The notes beneath the pieces are model-generated. The model ran no database searches, had not been told where the DNA came from, and worked only from the letters and a program-made list of their open reading frames with translations. A DNA stretch of 64,000 bases, from the NCBI GenBank assembly GCA_902702965.1, contig CACRXP010000394.1, forward strand, positions 362,508-426,507, in the 5' to 3' direction. This document shows positions 1 through 11,035 of the stretch, piece after piece; the first letter of the stretch is position 1; every line of letters starts with the position of its first letter. The translations under genes were made by a program, and so were the position numbers. Source of the stretch: Spirometra erinaceieuropaei (lineage: Eukaryota; Platyhelminthes; Cestoda; Diphyllobothriidea; Diphyllobothriidae).

Positions 1-61
1 GTCGAAAACACCTATACTCTACTTCAGGTGAAGGCAGCATTAAAGGAGAATGTACGCTCAC

Positions 62-394
62 ATGTTCGAGGTCGTTACGATGCAGATACATCTGACCGAG
101 ACCATAAAAGGGCAAGAGGAAAGTTGGCGACGCGAACTGGGTTGCCAGGTAATAATACTGGAAGGCCTTGTCATAGTCACCCTCCATGTGGAAAGCACGG
201 GCCATTTGGTAGCTACTCTCTGCGCGAATAGCCTCATTTTCGGTTTCATAGAAGGCATGTGAGGCCAGACAGTGCACCTTGGCATACTCCTTCTTGTAGA
301 AGAAGTGATCGGCCAGATGATTCAGGACCATGGAATTGGTTGGATCCAGATTGTAGGCCCGAGACAGTCTCTGCACTCCCTGTTTGATGGATTC
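62..394 (-). CDS. CTR9: CTR9 exon, TPR repeats
   Basis: Acceptor TTCTAG, then [15 protein letters not shown], which continues phase 0 from the previous exon, ending [14 protein letters not shown] before donor GTGAGC. It spans about three TPRs (111 codons). The gene continues left of position 1. Confidence 0.95.
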
Positions 395-1820
395 CTAGAA
401 GAAGCCCGCAGACAAATTATGTCAAATAGAAACCGGAGTGGGTTTGAAATGGTTGGATGATGACGGTGTTGATGCTGAGAGGGTGCCGACGAAGGCAAGA
501 GAGGCCGGAATGACGATTTCTAGCTTCTTAGTTGTCGTCAGTCGGCCTTGCCCAGAAACAGGTTTGCCGCGCCCTAGACTTCAACCAACATTTTGGGTTG
601 TTTAACGCTCTACCAATTTGAGTCAAAGGCACGCTGACCTGTTGGTTGCGGTCGCCAATACTGACCATGTCGGAAGTGTGTTCGCCGATCAAATTACGAA
701 ACCTGCTCATCCCGTTGTGCTTTGGGGTTCAATGTAGACACCTCGTAGATAGTCGCACAATGACTAATGACATATGCGGAAGGAGAGTGCCGACAAATAC
801 AATGAGCCCCAAGGCACAATCGGATGAGCATGTCTCGTAATCCGATCGGTGAACGTACTCCCGACGTAGGCGATGATGCCAGAAAAACAGTGACAAGACA
901 TATAAGACAGAATAATCGCACCTGTGTTTTCTCATTGAGATCAAGGATGGCCAGTCCAACTAAGGCTTTGACACTGTCTGGGTCCAGATCAAGGGCCCTT
1001 TGGAAAGCCATCCGAGCCTTCTCCAAGTTTCCAAGGCGAGCAAAACAGTGCCCGATGCCCAGACGCACGGACGCCGGACAGTTGGGCTGCAGACGAAGGG
1101 CCTTTCGGTAGAAACCGAGAGCGTTGCGATACTCTTGCTTGTTGAAGGCGATGCATGCCTTACCCAGGTAGGCCGGTACACTGGGTGATCCCTGGTTGAG
1201 TACAAAGTTCAGCTGACTGTCCGCCTGGCTCCAGTTTTCACCCTCATAGATGAAATAGAAGGCACGACCGAGGAGGTGCTTTTGGTCATACATAGCAATT
1301 CTATCGGCTGATGTAAAAAGGGCCGTTGCACGTTCAATTAGTTGATTCCGCTTCTCCTTGTTCTTCTCTCTTCAGTCACAAACGGGAAAAAGTTGAGGTA
1401 GATTTATAATAAAAACGGCAAGGAATAAGGTAGAATGAGCAACGTCGGGGAGAAAATAGCTTACTTTGAAGCCTTGCGACCGCAGTAGTTGGCCAACATG
1501 TCAAAGAGCTGAACCAGGTCGTTCTCATTATTGGTCTGCAGGTTGGCTACATTTTTACGAGCCTCCTCCAGCACCTTCTCAAAGTCATCAAAAAGCTTTT
1601 TCTTATAATAAGCGAGAGCAACATTGATCCACACGGGTAAAGGTGCTGTTTCTTGGGTAAGAATGTTGATAACCTCCTCGCCTTCGGGCAGCTGGTCAAT
1701 GTCCAACTCAATCACCTCATCTCCTCCACGTAGGGGAATCTCGATTGCATTTGCACTGGGATAGTCAGAGATGTCTGACCGACCGCCTTCGTAGACGCTC
1801 GAAGCCGCAGAAGTCCCTGC
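62..1820 (-). CDS. CTR9: CTR9 homolog (PAF1 complex subunit), 5' part of gene, three exons
   Basis: CTR9 is the TPR-repeat scaffold of the nuclear PAF1 complex, which travels with RNA polymerase II and supports elongation and histone modification. Three minus-strand exons, 1820-1465, 1369-922 and 394-62, join in phase and follow vertebrate CTR9 residue for residue in many places. Examples are [38 protein letters not shown], the TPR segment [14 protein letters not shown], and [17 protein letters not shown] with [12 protein letters not shown]. Borders are canonical: donors GTAAGC, GTGCGA and GTGAGC, acceptors ending AG. About 378 codons are present of a protein usually near 1,100-1,200 residues. 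The C-terminal two thirds lie beyond the left edge. No ATG is in frame upstream of IEIPL inside the first exon here, so the initiator is in an unseen exon to the right or lost. No frameshift is seen. Confidence 0.95.
395..921 (-). repeat. CTR9 intron 2 filled by SINE fragments
   Basis: The intron holds a minus-strand piece of the tRNA-derived SINE body (about 476-560). It also holds two copies of the SINE tail in opposite orientations: about 640-770 reading minus and 775-865 reading plus. Both tails contain GATGAGCA and GATCGG next to a GGCACAA-like stretch, also seen at 55459-55525. The inverted tails could fold back on each other in the transcript. Confidence 0.6.
922..1369 (-). CDS. CTR9: CTR9 exon, TPR repeats
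   Basis: This exon opens with [15 protein letters not shown], the conserved CTR9 linker. It continues with [12 protein letters not shown] and two TPR units, and ends [14 protein letters not shown] before donor GTGCGA. The reading frame after 921 is intron and repeat sequence, although it stays open by chance down to about 694. Confidence 0.93.
1465..1820 (-). CDS. CTR9: CTR9 exon, N-terminal region
   Basis: The acceptor is CATGCACAG just above position 1820 and the donor is GTAAGC at 1464-1459. It encodes a short acidic, Ser-rich leader, then [15 protein letters not shown] and the first TPR-like helices, ending in the split Lys codon of CGRKASK. An in-frame stop lies a few codons upstream of the acceptor, so the start codon must be in another exon. 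Confidence 0.85.
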
Positions 1821-4483
1821 CTGTGCATGAAAGGGCTCTTATTAAAATGAAGTCGCCGCGAATGGTATTAGAAAAGGTTGAGGAAAAGCCGACTAGCAAA
1901 TGTAAGGTCGTCGCCTAAAGAAGTTTGGTAGATAACGATGGCATGACCCGCCACGCAATATTACAAAGAGGATTTGAAAGTAGGCTTAAGTCAGAAGGAA
2001 CCACAACACGGAAGGGAGAGAGGGGGTGGTCAAAAGTAAAATACGATTTCGCATTATTTGTGGAAATTGACTGGTATGTATGGACCTACGGACATATAGA
2101 AGACTGCATTATCTGGGGACAAAAACTGCCGTGGCTAAAAACCAGCAATGAAAGAATAGTATGGTTCACACAACATATTCAGGATATATATATCCCCGTT
2201 TGATATTGAGAATGGTTGATGGTGAACATGCGGGAATTATGTTTGAATAATAGTTTTGGTAAATAGCTTTTCACTATCCACTGCGCGCGCCATCTATCGT
2301 TTTTTTTCAATAAAAATAGTCTAGAAAACATTTGTAGGTGAGATCAGTCTTTAGGACCCCCATCTAACAAACCCAAAAGCAAAAGTCTTAATATAAAATT
2401 GAGGTTAAATAGTGGCCGCCCCTAATAATGAAGTTAAAGGCCGAACTTTGGCCTCGATGGTCCGAACTTCAAACGCGACGAGGTCCTCCAACGTTGACGC
2501 ACGGGTCACCTGCCTTACCCTCTTGTCTCCTACTAATGGTACTTCGAGGCCAAGATGACCGGAGGTGAGTGTGGCACGTGGATCACTTACCCCTTATACA
2601 CAATTCCTGCTTTTCAGAGTCATTTTTTATGTAAAAATATGTTTTCCTCTTTGTCGCAGTGGACCTCGAATGAGGGTATTAGCCGAGGCGTAAATTCTGC
2701 CGTCTTGCAATGTGGTTAACCGAATTCGACTCGCCCAGGTGGTTATCGGCCGCAGGTGATGGGGGTAAGAAGAGGGTGATTAAACCTGCTACTCTAGGGC
2801 AAATTACGTGCGCAACTTCCGAAATATCAACTGACCGGTAGAGTACTTTAGCCATATGGATTTAGACTTTTAATACTAAAAACGAGTGAAATTCAGACGC
2901 TCAAAAAACGTACAAAAACGTGGGACAAAAGGACAAATCATGAGCATTCGATAGGAAAAGTTATTCAAAGTGGGGCTAAAATTTTAATGTCATATCGCTT
3001 GCATCTTCTGAGGACGTCGATTAAATTAAATGGCGATAAAAAGTGCTCTCAAAAATGAAGCAGGACAGGGACCGTAAAAAAGAGACGTTGTAGTGTATTA
3101 TCACTATGTAAGTCATCTATAAACCTGTCTTATAGACCTTACTATTCAAGCTACCATATTTATGAGCTCGTCTGGATTCAGGATGGCAGAATCGGAAGGA
3201 AAAACGACAAGTTGGGAAAAATTTGATGCAGCTAGGCAAGAGGTGTACGTAGAGTATGTAGCCTAACTCATGAAACGTGATAAGGAAGATTAAGACGATC
3301 AATTCTAGGTGTCTACAATGTTGCACGTTTTACATGATCGTCGAACCCATTCCAGAAAATGTCATATTTGCATGAAGAATATGCTAATGGAAAATTTTGT
3401 CAGTCAAAACGTTTACAAATTTGAGCGGAGATCTACGTCACCATGTATTCCGACGGTTTCCTGTGATAATAACTATCCTGGACTAAGTTTGCGCGTCTTT
3501 GCATACTTCTCCATTAGAGGAGAGTAATCTAAACTCAAAAGTTTTATTACACGGAAACTGAATTTATTTCACCACTTGAATCAGGGGCAGAGTGTAAATA
3601 AGATCATGTTTAGAAAACTAGACGTCTTGCCGATTTTAAAAAGTCAGATTTGCAAATCTGCCTGACTTCATGCTCTAAAACGCAGTACTGGCACCTACAG
3701 GCAATTCGTTGCTTAAACATTAAGATATTTTCCCCGCCTTTGCCGAGTTAACTTTAAACATGTGGTAGGATACTTTTTGAATAGTCTAGTTTGGTCTAGT
3801 TTCCGTTAATGCGTAAGTTAGAGATGCAAAGGTCGGAAGGTCGGCAGTTTTGGCAATATCTTAGTATTTATATAACCACTACATTGCGCATTTATAATCA
3901 GAACGGGGCATTCAAGTAAGCAAAAATAACGAAAATGGCCTCAAAAAGTGGAATCTTTCGTTTGCATAGGGGGAGAAATATTATATTTCAGAGAAGTGGA
4001 AAAGCCGACTAAACGTTCCAATTTCTATCCCAAATTAACCTTCGAAAAGGGTAAAAAAACGCAGACATCCGTCGGCCAACTACCTTTTCAAAGCGCCTTT
4101 TAAAGAGCTAACTTATTAAGGGGGTTTTCAACCGAGCTAGAGCACATTCGTCGTCAACTTTCGTTCAGGACGTGTATTTTTCTTGGCAATGAGGTTTCGT
4201 GTTTGAGTGGGTTTGCAAATATGACCCAAACGGCCATCTGAATCAGAAAGAATGAGTGAGCATTGACTACTCCGGTAAATGCTTTCGAGAAATATCTTAT
4301 TTTGAAGGTTCTGAGAAACATAACACAGAGTCTACCTTTATGGGTAATCAATTAGAAAAATCAAAAATCGTGAAATGTCCACTGATATTTCCTGGGCGAT
4401 CTCAACCTTAACATACTCCAGCACGAGAAAAACTGTAAATAAATCTGACAGAAGGAAAGTCCTCTGAAGATACACAAAATTAT
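1821..4483. other. Intergenic or 5' flank of CTR9, no gene recognised
   Basis: No homology is recognised. An open frame of 92 codons at 1925-2203 (plus) has no known motif. A more GC-rich stretch at about 2410-2800 contains both plus-strand GTGAGT and minus-strand GTAAGT signals. It may hold the missing CTR9 first exon or promoter, but I cannot show this. Confidence 0.4.
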
Positions 4484-4575
4484 ATGAGACGGTACCGACA
4501 AAGACAAGGGAGGCTGGAATGGCCACGTCTGGCTTATTAGCCGTCATCAGCCAGTCGTACCCAACTCAAATTATG
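4484..4575 (-). repeat. tRNA-derived SINE body fragment
   Basis: The reverse complement matches the SINE body at 55350-55430: a GACTGGCTGATGACGGC-like block, then the GCCATTCCAG and CTCCCTTGTCTTTGTCGG blocks. The tRNA-like head is missing. Confidence 0.7.
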
Positions 4576-6328
4576 GATCGTGCATGAAGTTAGTGAAGGA
4601 TAATGAGAGCATAATCCCGTAAAATAAAAGTGCATTATAAAGATGTATAATAAATAGCAGTACATGAAAAATAGTTATTAACCTACAAGAGGGAAAATAA
4701 CAGCCTATGATGCTCGCGGATGTTGCAAGAATGCATTCTAATCGTTAGAAATGCTCATCTGCGAATAGCTAAACTAAGGTTTGCATTGTGCCTCTTCTAA
4801 AGGGTCTCTCATGTGCTTGCATTAAAAACCATTAAATGGGATCCTTGCTTTAGTTTGCTCCAGCTCCCCTCAATGCGGTTTACCATAATTCCGGTTATGA
4901 GATAAACAAAACGGAATGATGTCACTCCTTATAGGCGTAATTTTGATCTACAGAGGTGTCGGTCGAACTTGCATGCGCATGTTGACAATGAAATATTGAA
5001 TATGAGATAAACACACGCAGGGGGAACTTTGTTCATAATCCCGTGTAAATCTCCTATGAGTTCCTCTTCGTTCGCTTCCTATCATTTCGCATGTCCGACA
5101 GTGCATGTCCGACTGTCAGTGCAGGTACTAAATCCCCATATTTTCCGCTGACAATTTGCTGCGGTATGACATGACAGCAAGGGGTTTGGCTCATAGATGG
5201 GGTACCCTGAGGCTGATTAATTCCAGTTCAAATATTCACAACAACTTTCGGACCTGGCCAGAACATGATTCCTGCCAAAAGCTCTACCCAACGTTTGCTG
5301 ACTAGTTTCTGAAGGCATTAAAAGGCTTAACAGAGCAAAACTTCTAATTCAACTACATTTCGTTGTTTGCTAAAAATCACAGGCTTTTCCCTGATCCATA
5401 TCCACTCACCAATGAGTAAACCACATCCCCTAGCATATTGCGTTCCGATGTCGAGATAAATCGGGGAAAAAGCCGTTTGTGCAAGGCTTCTCACACTTGC
5501 ACCATGAATTATAAATAAAGAATATAGGCACACTTACTGTTATAAGCAACTTCTAGGAGGACTTACTGAATTAAATGTTACATGACGTTAAAATAGGCAT
5601 TTCTTATAAAACCTAAATTAATATGTACTTGTTGTTCAAATTCACAGTGAACATGGATCAACAAACAATACACACAGAAGAGCCGACTCATTGGCTTCAC
5701 AAGTCATGGTTATGTGAAAGGCCCCACAGCTAAAGCTGACGTGCTGTGGGGTCTCCATGTTTTCGACGGGGCAGACTACTCCGCAGCAGTCGGGTTTTTT
5801 TTTACCCCTTTCCATATTGACGTCTGGATAGTTAGTAACTTTCACTTAACCCTTGGATTTGAAAGAGTAAGGCTGGCCCTTGTGGATGATTGTCAGGTCT
5901 GGCAGATTGCAACCTAATTAGACTGAGATTAATTAATAATTCCAACTGGCATGACACTGCCGCACCCGTCCTAGGTATAGATGGCATAGGCCACGGAAGA
6001 CAGCTACTGAAACATTTTACCCGTAAGTTTGGTGTGCTCTATGGATAGGATAAAATGGTTTATAATGTTCACAACATCATGCATACTGCTGATGATGTTG
6101 AACGCCAGGGGGCATTGGATTCCCCCTCATCTTTTCCCTTCGAGAGTTGCCTCGGTAGACTTAAAAAGCTGTTGTGAAGTCCATCCAGGTCCTTGCCACA
6201 GATAGCTAGGCGACTAAGTGAAACAGACCTAGAAGTTAGTAGTCAACAGCATGACCGCAAATTTGGGCTTCTGCGCCAACACAACAGAGGCCCACTTCCC
6301 GAAGGACTTGGTGTACGTAAGCAGTTGA
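4576..6328. other. No gene recognised
   Basis: AT-rich sequence without a recognisable product. Overlapping open frames on both strands at 5642-5917 show no motif. A short hairpin at 5722-5751 is listed separately. Confidence 0.4.
5722..5751. repeat. Perfect 9-bp hairpin
   Basis: CCCCACAGC at 5722-5730 is mirrored by GCTGTGGGG at 5743-5751 around a 12-base loop. It is isolated and its function is unknown. Confidence 0.5.
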
Positions 6329-6895
6329 CGTGCATACACCGAAAATCGATACGGTGATTACATATGGTCGCCCGATGACCTTCCATTGTCGTCCATGGTA
6401 AGTCCTACCATATCACATTACAAACTGCTTAGGAGGCGGTGGATTCCGATGTATCAGACAATGACTGGCTTGATACGCTGCCTACACGCAGGCCAGCTCG
6501 CCACAAGGCGAGCTAGTTACAAAAGGTAGCCTGAAACTGCACGAACGCTTGCACGCCAGGGGCTTGCTGACAGTCAATCAGCCGCCTACATCTACGGATT
6601 CGACGGCCAAAATGCCCACTTATTCGATTACACAACCTATCAGAATGGGAGAAGTCCTTAATGAAGTTAATCGACGTCTTCAAGACACTAAATGTCGAAA
6701 TGACCTGATAAGGCTTAACTAGTTCTTACGGACCATTTTCAGATTGCTTTCTCGGCCTTCCTTGGAGGCCGGAACACCGATGACTTCGTCAAGAGGGCAC
6801 TTTATGCCCTCCTTAATGACGAGACAACATTTAACTTTAATTTCAGGGGAATGATGACAAAAACGGTCCGTGCTGTTCATGGGCATATTATGTAA
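6329..6895 (+). pseudogene. Decayed DUF4806-like coding sequence with a 35-nt intron
   Basis: Three linked open segments suggest a broken gene. Segment one (6329-6397) encodes ENRYGDYIWSPDDLPLSSM. A clean 35-nt intron follows (6398-6432, GTAAGT to CTTAG). In phase, the next segment (6433-6516) encodes EAVDSDVSDNDWLDT and then stops. A second frame from about 6475 to 6722 holds MGEVLNEVNRRLQDTK. A third (6743-6895) encodes AFLGGRNTDDFVKRALYALL and a NFRG motif. The last piece resembles the C-terminal DUF4806 pattern (L-GG-D-VRR-L-LL, then aromatic-x-G), as I recall that family. Frame changes and an internal stop make it non-functional or mis-modelled. The function of DUF4806 is unknown. Confidence 0.4.
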
Positions 6896-7082
6896 CTGGA
6901 GGTAAGGTACGTACTATGTTTATAAACGGCTGCAAAATAGACGTCTACGCGATGTGGGACAAAGGCGGCCGAGTGGATGTGTATTAGTTTGAGGCCGCTT
7001 TTACCAGGCGCCCAAAAAGATCTCTAGACGTCCTGAGGAAGCAGCGGAGTAGGCCAAGCTCCATTTTGGGTGAGAGCGACGA

Positions 7083-7109
7083 TAGGTAGGTAGGTAGGTA
7101 GGTAGGTAT
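7083..7109. repeat. (GGTA)n microsatellite
   Basis: About six units of GGTA in a short tract next to ACCTATCG. It lies in a stretch (6896-7608) where nothing else is recognised. Confidence 0.9.
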
Positions 7110-7608
7110 ACCTATCGCGACTTTTCCACAGCGAGTCGCTATCGCCTCGTTACCAAATTGTTTGTGATAATATGGGCAATAAAGTACATTAGTTTAGAAT
7201 CTGTCCGTGCAGAAAAACGAGTTGCTAATAACGAACCAAGGTCACAAAGCACTCAGCTCTGGACTACGATCATATGTTGTGTGCACAAGCGCGATTTCGC
7301 CGAACGCTAGGCTTTGTAATGAATGCGTCCGAAAAAGCCAACTCGGACCTAAAACACGCTAGCTATAGTACTAAAGAAGAGTGGAATATAAATAAACGTG
7401 TAATCTGTAGCCTGTACATGGCCACATACAAAAGAACAACTTACGCTCATTACGACTAACTATTGATTCTCCCACTTGAAGTCCGGCGTAGTAAAACGTT
7501 ACGGTTTTGTGTTAGTATAGGTTTGTTATTGACTAACTGGACCCGGTCACGCGTTGATGTGGCTCATTTTGATAAAATGGATAAGAAAGAAAAGAAGAAG
7601 TGGGTATT

Positions 7609-8215
7609 ATAGCATTTTTAATTCCATAACGCTTGTGGATATGCAATATTTTTTATCGTGGCGTTCTCTGTGCAGATATAGAGATCGTCTGGTGTGCCGA
7701 CTCTGGAGCACACAAAGTATAGTTGGCCATGTGAAAAACAGTCCGTTTGCGGATCCAAACTGCATATTTCCAAAGAATAGCCCTGAGCATTTGTTGATGG
7801 TGATTGCAAACGCCAATCGAATCTGGAATTGCAGTCGCCTAAATTGAAATGGCATGTCAGTTAGAATCAGTGGAATGCGAAGACTAAGGACATGTTCACG
7901 TTTTAAGGGTCCTGTCAATATATTCGGTTCCACGACGTTGCTCATTAATGTTTCTACTGCTAGCCGCGTGCATTTGCAAAGCTTTGGCTAGTTTATATTA
8001 CGAAAAATGATGATCGACAGGTCCATTTTCAATTTCAGTACGTGCGGCGGCATCCCTGGCAGATGAAGAGAATTCAAAAAATTTTTGGGATAGTTAACTG
8101 CCTCGTCTGCTTCGACGGTAGTGTCAATGGACGTGCATTTGACTGCCTCACTTTGAATCCTAGACTGAATTATATAGTTAAGATGGTACATATATCTTTC
8201 CTTGGCCGTCAAAAA
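7609..8215 (-). pseudogene. Helitron helicase (Pif1-like), C-terminal part, broken
   Basis: Minus-strand frames match the C-terminus of the Rep-helicase protein of Helitron rolling-circle transposons. In order they show DEAVNYPKNFLNSLHLPG and then LKLKMDLSIIIFRN in one frame. Next come TRLAVETLMSNVVE and NILTGPLK, then FRRLQFQIRLAFAITINK, the conserved Pif1/Helitron motif before AQG. After a frameshift near 7805 come CFSHGQLYFVCSRVGT and KNIAYPQALWN. The protein end is at about 7618. At least two frame breaks show it is dead. The N-terminal Rep domain is absent; the copy stops where the LINE tail begins. No clear CTRR terminus with a hairpin was found to the left. Confidence 0.85.
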
Positions 8216-8242
8216 TAGCTTGTTCGTCCAGCTAATCGCGGT

Positions 8243-8806
8243 TAGTTCAGTTCAATTCAGTTCAGTTTATTGAGTGCAATAGGCGTAAGCCTTTGAGTGC
8301 CCTATTTGCAACATGAAAAATTCGTCGTATACAGATAAATGTTCAAACGCGCCCATAATGGTAGGACAAAATGAGAAGGAGTTACAGGGGGTGAGCTCTA
8401 CTTCTCATCGCTTTTGGTCATTTAGGAACATAAATATGTCAAGATTCTTTTTAAAACTTTGTATAGACGATGACATCCCAGCATCTGCGCGAAGGGCCAA
8501 AGTGCAATCCAACCTCTTTACAATGCGGAAGGCTTTCAATAGATCCCCGCGAAGTTGCCCGTAACTCAAAGTAAAGAGGTTAAGATTTACTAGGCGGGTT
8601 GGATAGGGAAAGGAGCTTTGACCCCGAACCATCTTCGTGACTCTCCTCTCGACTCATTCGAGGCAGTCTTGATCCTCAACCGCCCACGACCTCCATGCTT
8701 GTGTGCCGTACTCCAAATGCGGCCGGATGAATGTTCCGAATGTCTTTGAGAAAGCATCTTCGTCAAAGTTCACAAACGCAAGCTTGATGGCGTTCAGTAC
8801 GGACTG
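8243..8806 (-). mobile_element. 3' end of a CR1-like non-LTR retrotransposon
   Basis: Minus-strand coding 8806-8405 matches the region after the reverse transcriptase domain in CR1/Jockey-type LINEs: NAIKLAFVNFDEDAF, FGTFIRPHLEYGTQAW, then RVTKMVRG and a Leu-rich tail. One in-frame TGA sits between DCLE and VERRV at 8654-8656. The 3' untranslated part ends in a short (TTCAR)n-type tract at about 8243-8270, like the simple-repeat tails of CR1 elements. The copy is 5'-truncated at 8806, exactly at the end of the Penelope left arm. Related to, but not the same family as, the LINE at 58887-62618. Confidence 0.8.
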
Positions 8807-9184
8807 CGTGGGCGGAGCGCGTGATAACACGCAGGCAAATCGATGTGTCTGTTGATAGAGTTGGTGTCCGACACCCACGCCTCCAACAGCTCTCGCTCTG
8901 CCTTGTTGCCGGCTCGCGCCAATATCCGCGTGTTGGCGAAGCCGAACTCATGGCCTTCCTCCAGCGTGTGAGTGGCTACTTGAGATAGTGGGTCGCCTCT
9001 CCGAACGGCCCGTTTGTGCTAAAGTATTCGTGAGCTGAGACGTCGTCCTGTCTGGCCTGTGTAGTGGCAAGGACAGTTTTGGCACGGGATTTGATAGACT
9101 ACGTCTGACTGTTCACCTGCGTCCAGTCGATCCTTCATTTTCATGATTCTGCTACGCATGGCGGCCGCCGGATGATGAGCGATG
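8802..9184 (-). repeat. Left 383-bp inverted arm (endonuclease coding on minus)
   Basis: The reverse complement equals 11023-11405 at every stretch I compared, with no length difference (383 bp each). It encodes HHPAAAMRSRIMKM, the GIY-YIG core and, after a TAG, HTLEEGHEFGFANTRIL to CYHALRP. It ends at CGCAGTC, where the LINE fragment begins. Confidence 0.93.
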
Positions 9185-11035
9185 CCCACGCCTAACTCTG
9201 ACGCAATGCGTTTTGTAGCCTCGGACACATCCTTTATGTAAGGTAGGGAGTGCCAGATTTTTGGTTCCTCTCTTCCGTTTGTCCGGCGTGGGTGCCCGCG
9301 TATACAGCGACTGATAAAACTATTTGGTTAATCGTTCTTTGTTAATTGGTCCCGGAGATGCCGTCGTTCATGCATCCCTCCTTCGGGCTCGCTACAGTGC
9401 GTTTTTATTCGGTTGAAAAGCGCCCTTAAACAGCCCCGTTTGTGCACCAATGGGTGGTTGCTATGATAGTTGAGGACCTGGGTTTTAGTGATCGCCTTTC
9501 TGTATACTGTAGTTCTGAGCTCACCGTCAGGTGTGCGCGTGACGAGCACGTCCAGGAAGGATATTTTCTCGTCCTCCTCGTCTTCTCTTGTAAACTGAAT
9601 GTCTGGGAATATGCTGTTAAGTAAGTCTTGAAAACCCGATAGCTTGTCCTTATCAATAATGACGAATGTATCGTCTACGTATCGTCGCCAAAACGCAGGT
9701 TTGTAATGGCTGAAAGCAAACTTTTCCAGCTCTTGTAGGACCAATTGCGCAACTAGGCTGGATATTTGGGAACCCATGGGTGTTCCTTGGATTTGTTCGT
9801 ATGTTCCGCCATCGAAGGTGAAAAAGGTTCGTTGGCAGAATGCAAAGACCTGCATTAGGTGCTGGATCTTTAGCGGCCCTGTCGTTTCGTCGTACTTTCC
9901 TTCGAGGCGTTTGCGTAGCACGTCGCGCGCCAAGTCTGGTGGGATGGACGTGAAAAGTGAGGCAACATCGAAGGATACCATGGTTTGGTCTAGTCGAATA
10001 TTTTTACCCGAATGTCGGCAAGGAATTGGGAGGCCGAATTGACGGACGTCACAGAGCCCTCTCGGAGAAAATTGAGCTTTCGGGACATCCATTTGGCTAA
10101 ATTGTATGGGCGCTGCCTTTTAGGGCAACGATTGGCCGAAGAGGAACGTTGGGTTTGTGAATTTTTGGTAGTTCGTAGAACCTGGCCAACGCAGTGTCGG
10201 TTGGTTTTGTCTGGCGCCATTCGTCTAACGAGACTACGTTGTTGCGCCGGAGTCGGCTTAAGAGTCCAGTCAGCCGGCCAATCCCCGATTTGGCCTGCGA
10301 GGCGGGTGCGGACCTGTAGGATTGTTGGTCGTCCAGGAGGTCTTCTGCCTTCTCCTTGTAATCAACGCGGTTCATCACAACTGTTGCTCTTCCTTTGGCG
10401 GCCGGTAGTACCATAATATATTTGTCCATTTTTAATCTCTTCATTGCTTCTATTTCTGCGGATGACATATTGCTAGCGTGCCTGTTCGTCATCAGGAGAG
10501 AGGTAACCTTTTGGCACACCGTGCGTTTATCCTCTTCGCTTGAGTTAGTTCGTACTAACATGGCCTCAATTGCGGCAATGAAGTCAGCTGGGGTGGCATC
10601 AGCAGTGTTAAAATTGGCTTCGTGGATCAGCACTCTGAGTTCCGTTTCGCTTAACTGCTTCGACGATAAGTTGTGTACTACATTTTCGTTGGTATTGATT
10701 TCCGGTTTCAATTTGACGGCTTTTTGATCTAGATTCATGCGTTTCACTTCCTGTCTCGCTTTTGCCACGGTTGATATTATTCGGTCCAAACACTCGGTAA
10801 CTGATTCGTCGAGCAATGCCGTGCACTCCGCCCTTCTTTCTTCTATGACCGTTCGGTACTTGCGCAAGCGTAAGTGGCAGTCGTTGATCAGCACTCTTAT
10901 CATTTGCTTCCGGAAGCGTTGTACGACGCATCGGCCCAATTCGGTGTTCACTGGCGCTTTATAACGGAGGCTCTTCGGTGTCAGTCCGTCGCGAACGCAC
11001 TTATGTAGAAAGCGCAGTTGTTCATCGCTCATCAT
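8802..11035 (-). mobile_element. Penelope-like element: reverse transcriptase plus GIY-YIG endonuclease, broken
   Basis: The order and motifs are those of endonuclease-bearing Penelope-like elements. The N-terminal part (11035-10097) holds FLHKCVRDGLTPKSL, VLPAAKGRATVVMN, FYELPKIHKP and PLRPIV. A middle piece in another frame holds PYNLAKWMSRKLNF. The third frame (about 10030-9328) holds SFDVASLFTSIPPD, QGTPMGSQIS, the catalytic RRYVDDTF, and FLDVLVTRTPDGE. After TAA at 9328-9330 the same frame continues into a linker, then VVYQIPCQNCPCHYTGQTG. That is the GIY-YIG core with its CxxC finger, here VVY and YTG. A TAG follows SSRIL. Two frameshifts and two stops make it inactive. The endonuclease part lies in the left inverted arm. 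Confidence 0.92.

Noticed and set aside
8763..8951. Matching 62- and 60-codon frames starting MSSASPTRG at 8763-8951 (minus) and 11256-11438 (plus)
   Set aside because: They are the wrong frame of the endonuclease arms. Their identity only reflects the inverted repeat.
9442..10416. Plus-strand open frames over the Penelope element
   Set aside because: Shadows of the minus-strand reverse transcriptase; no motif of their own.
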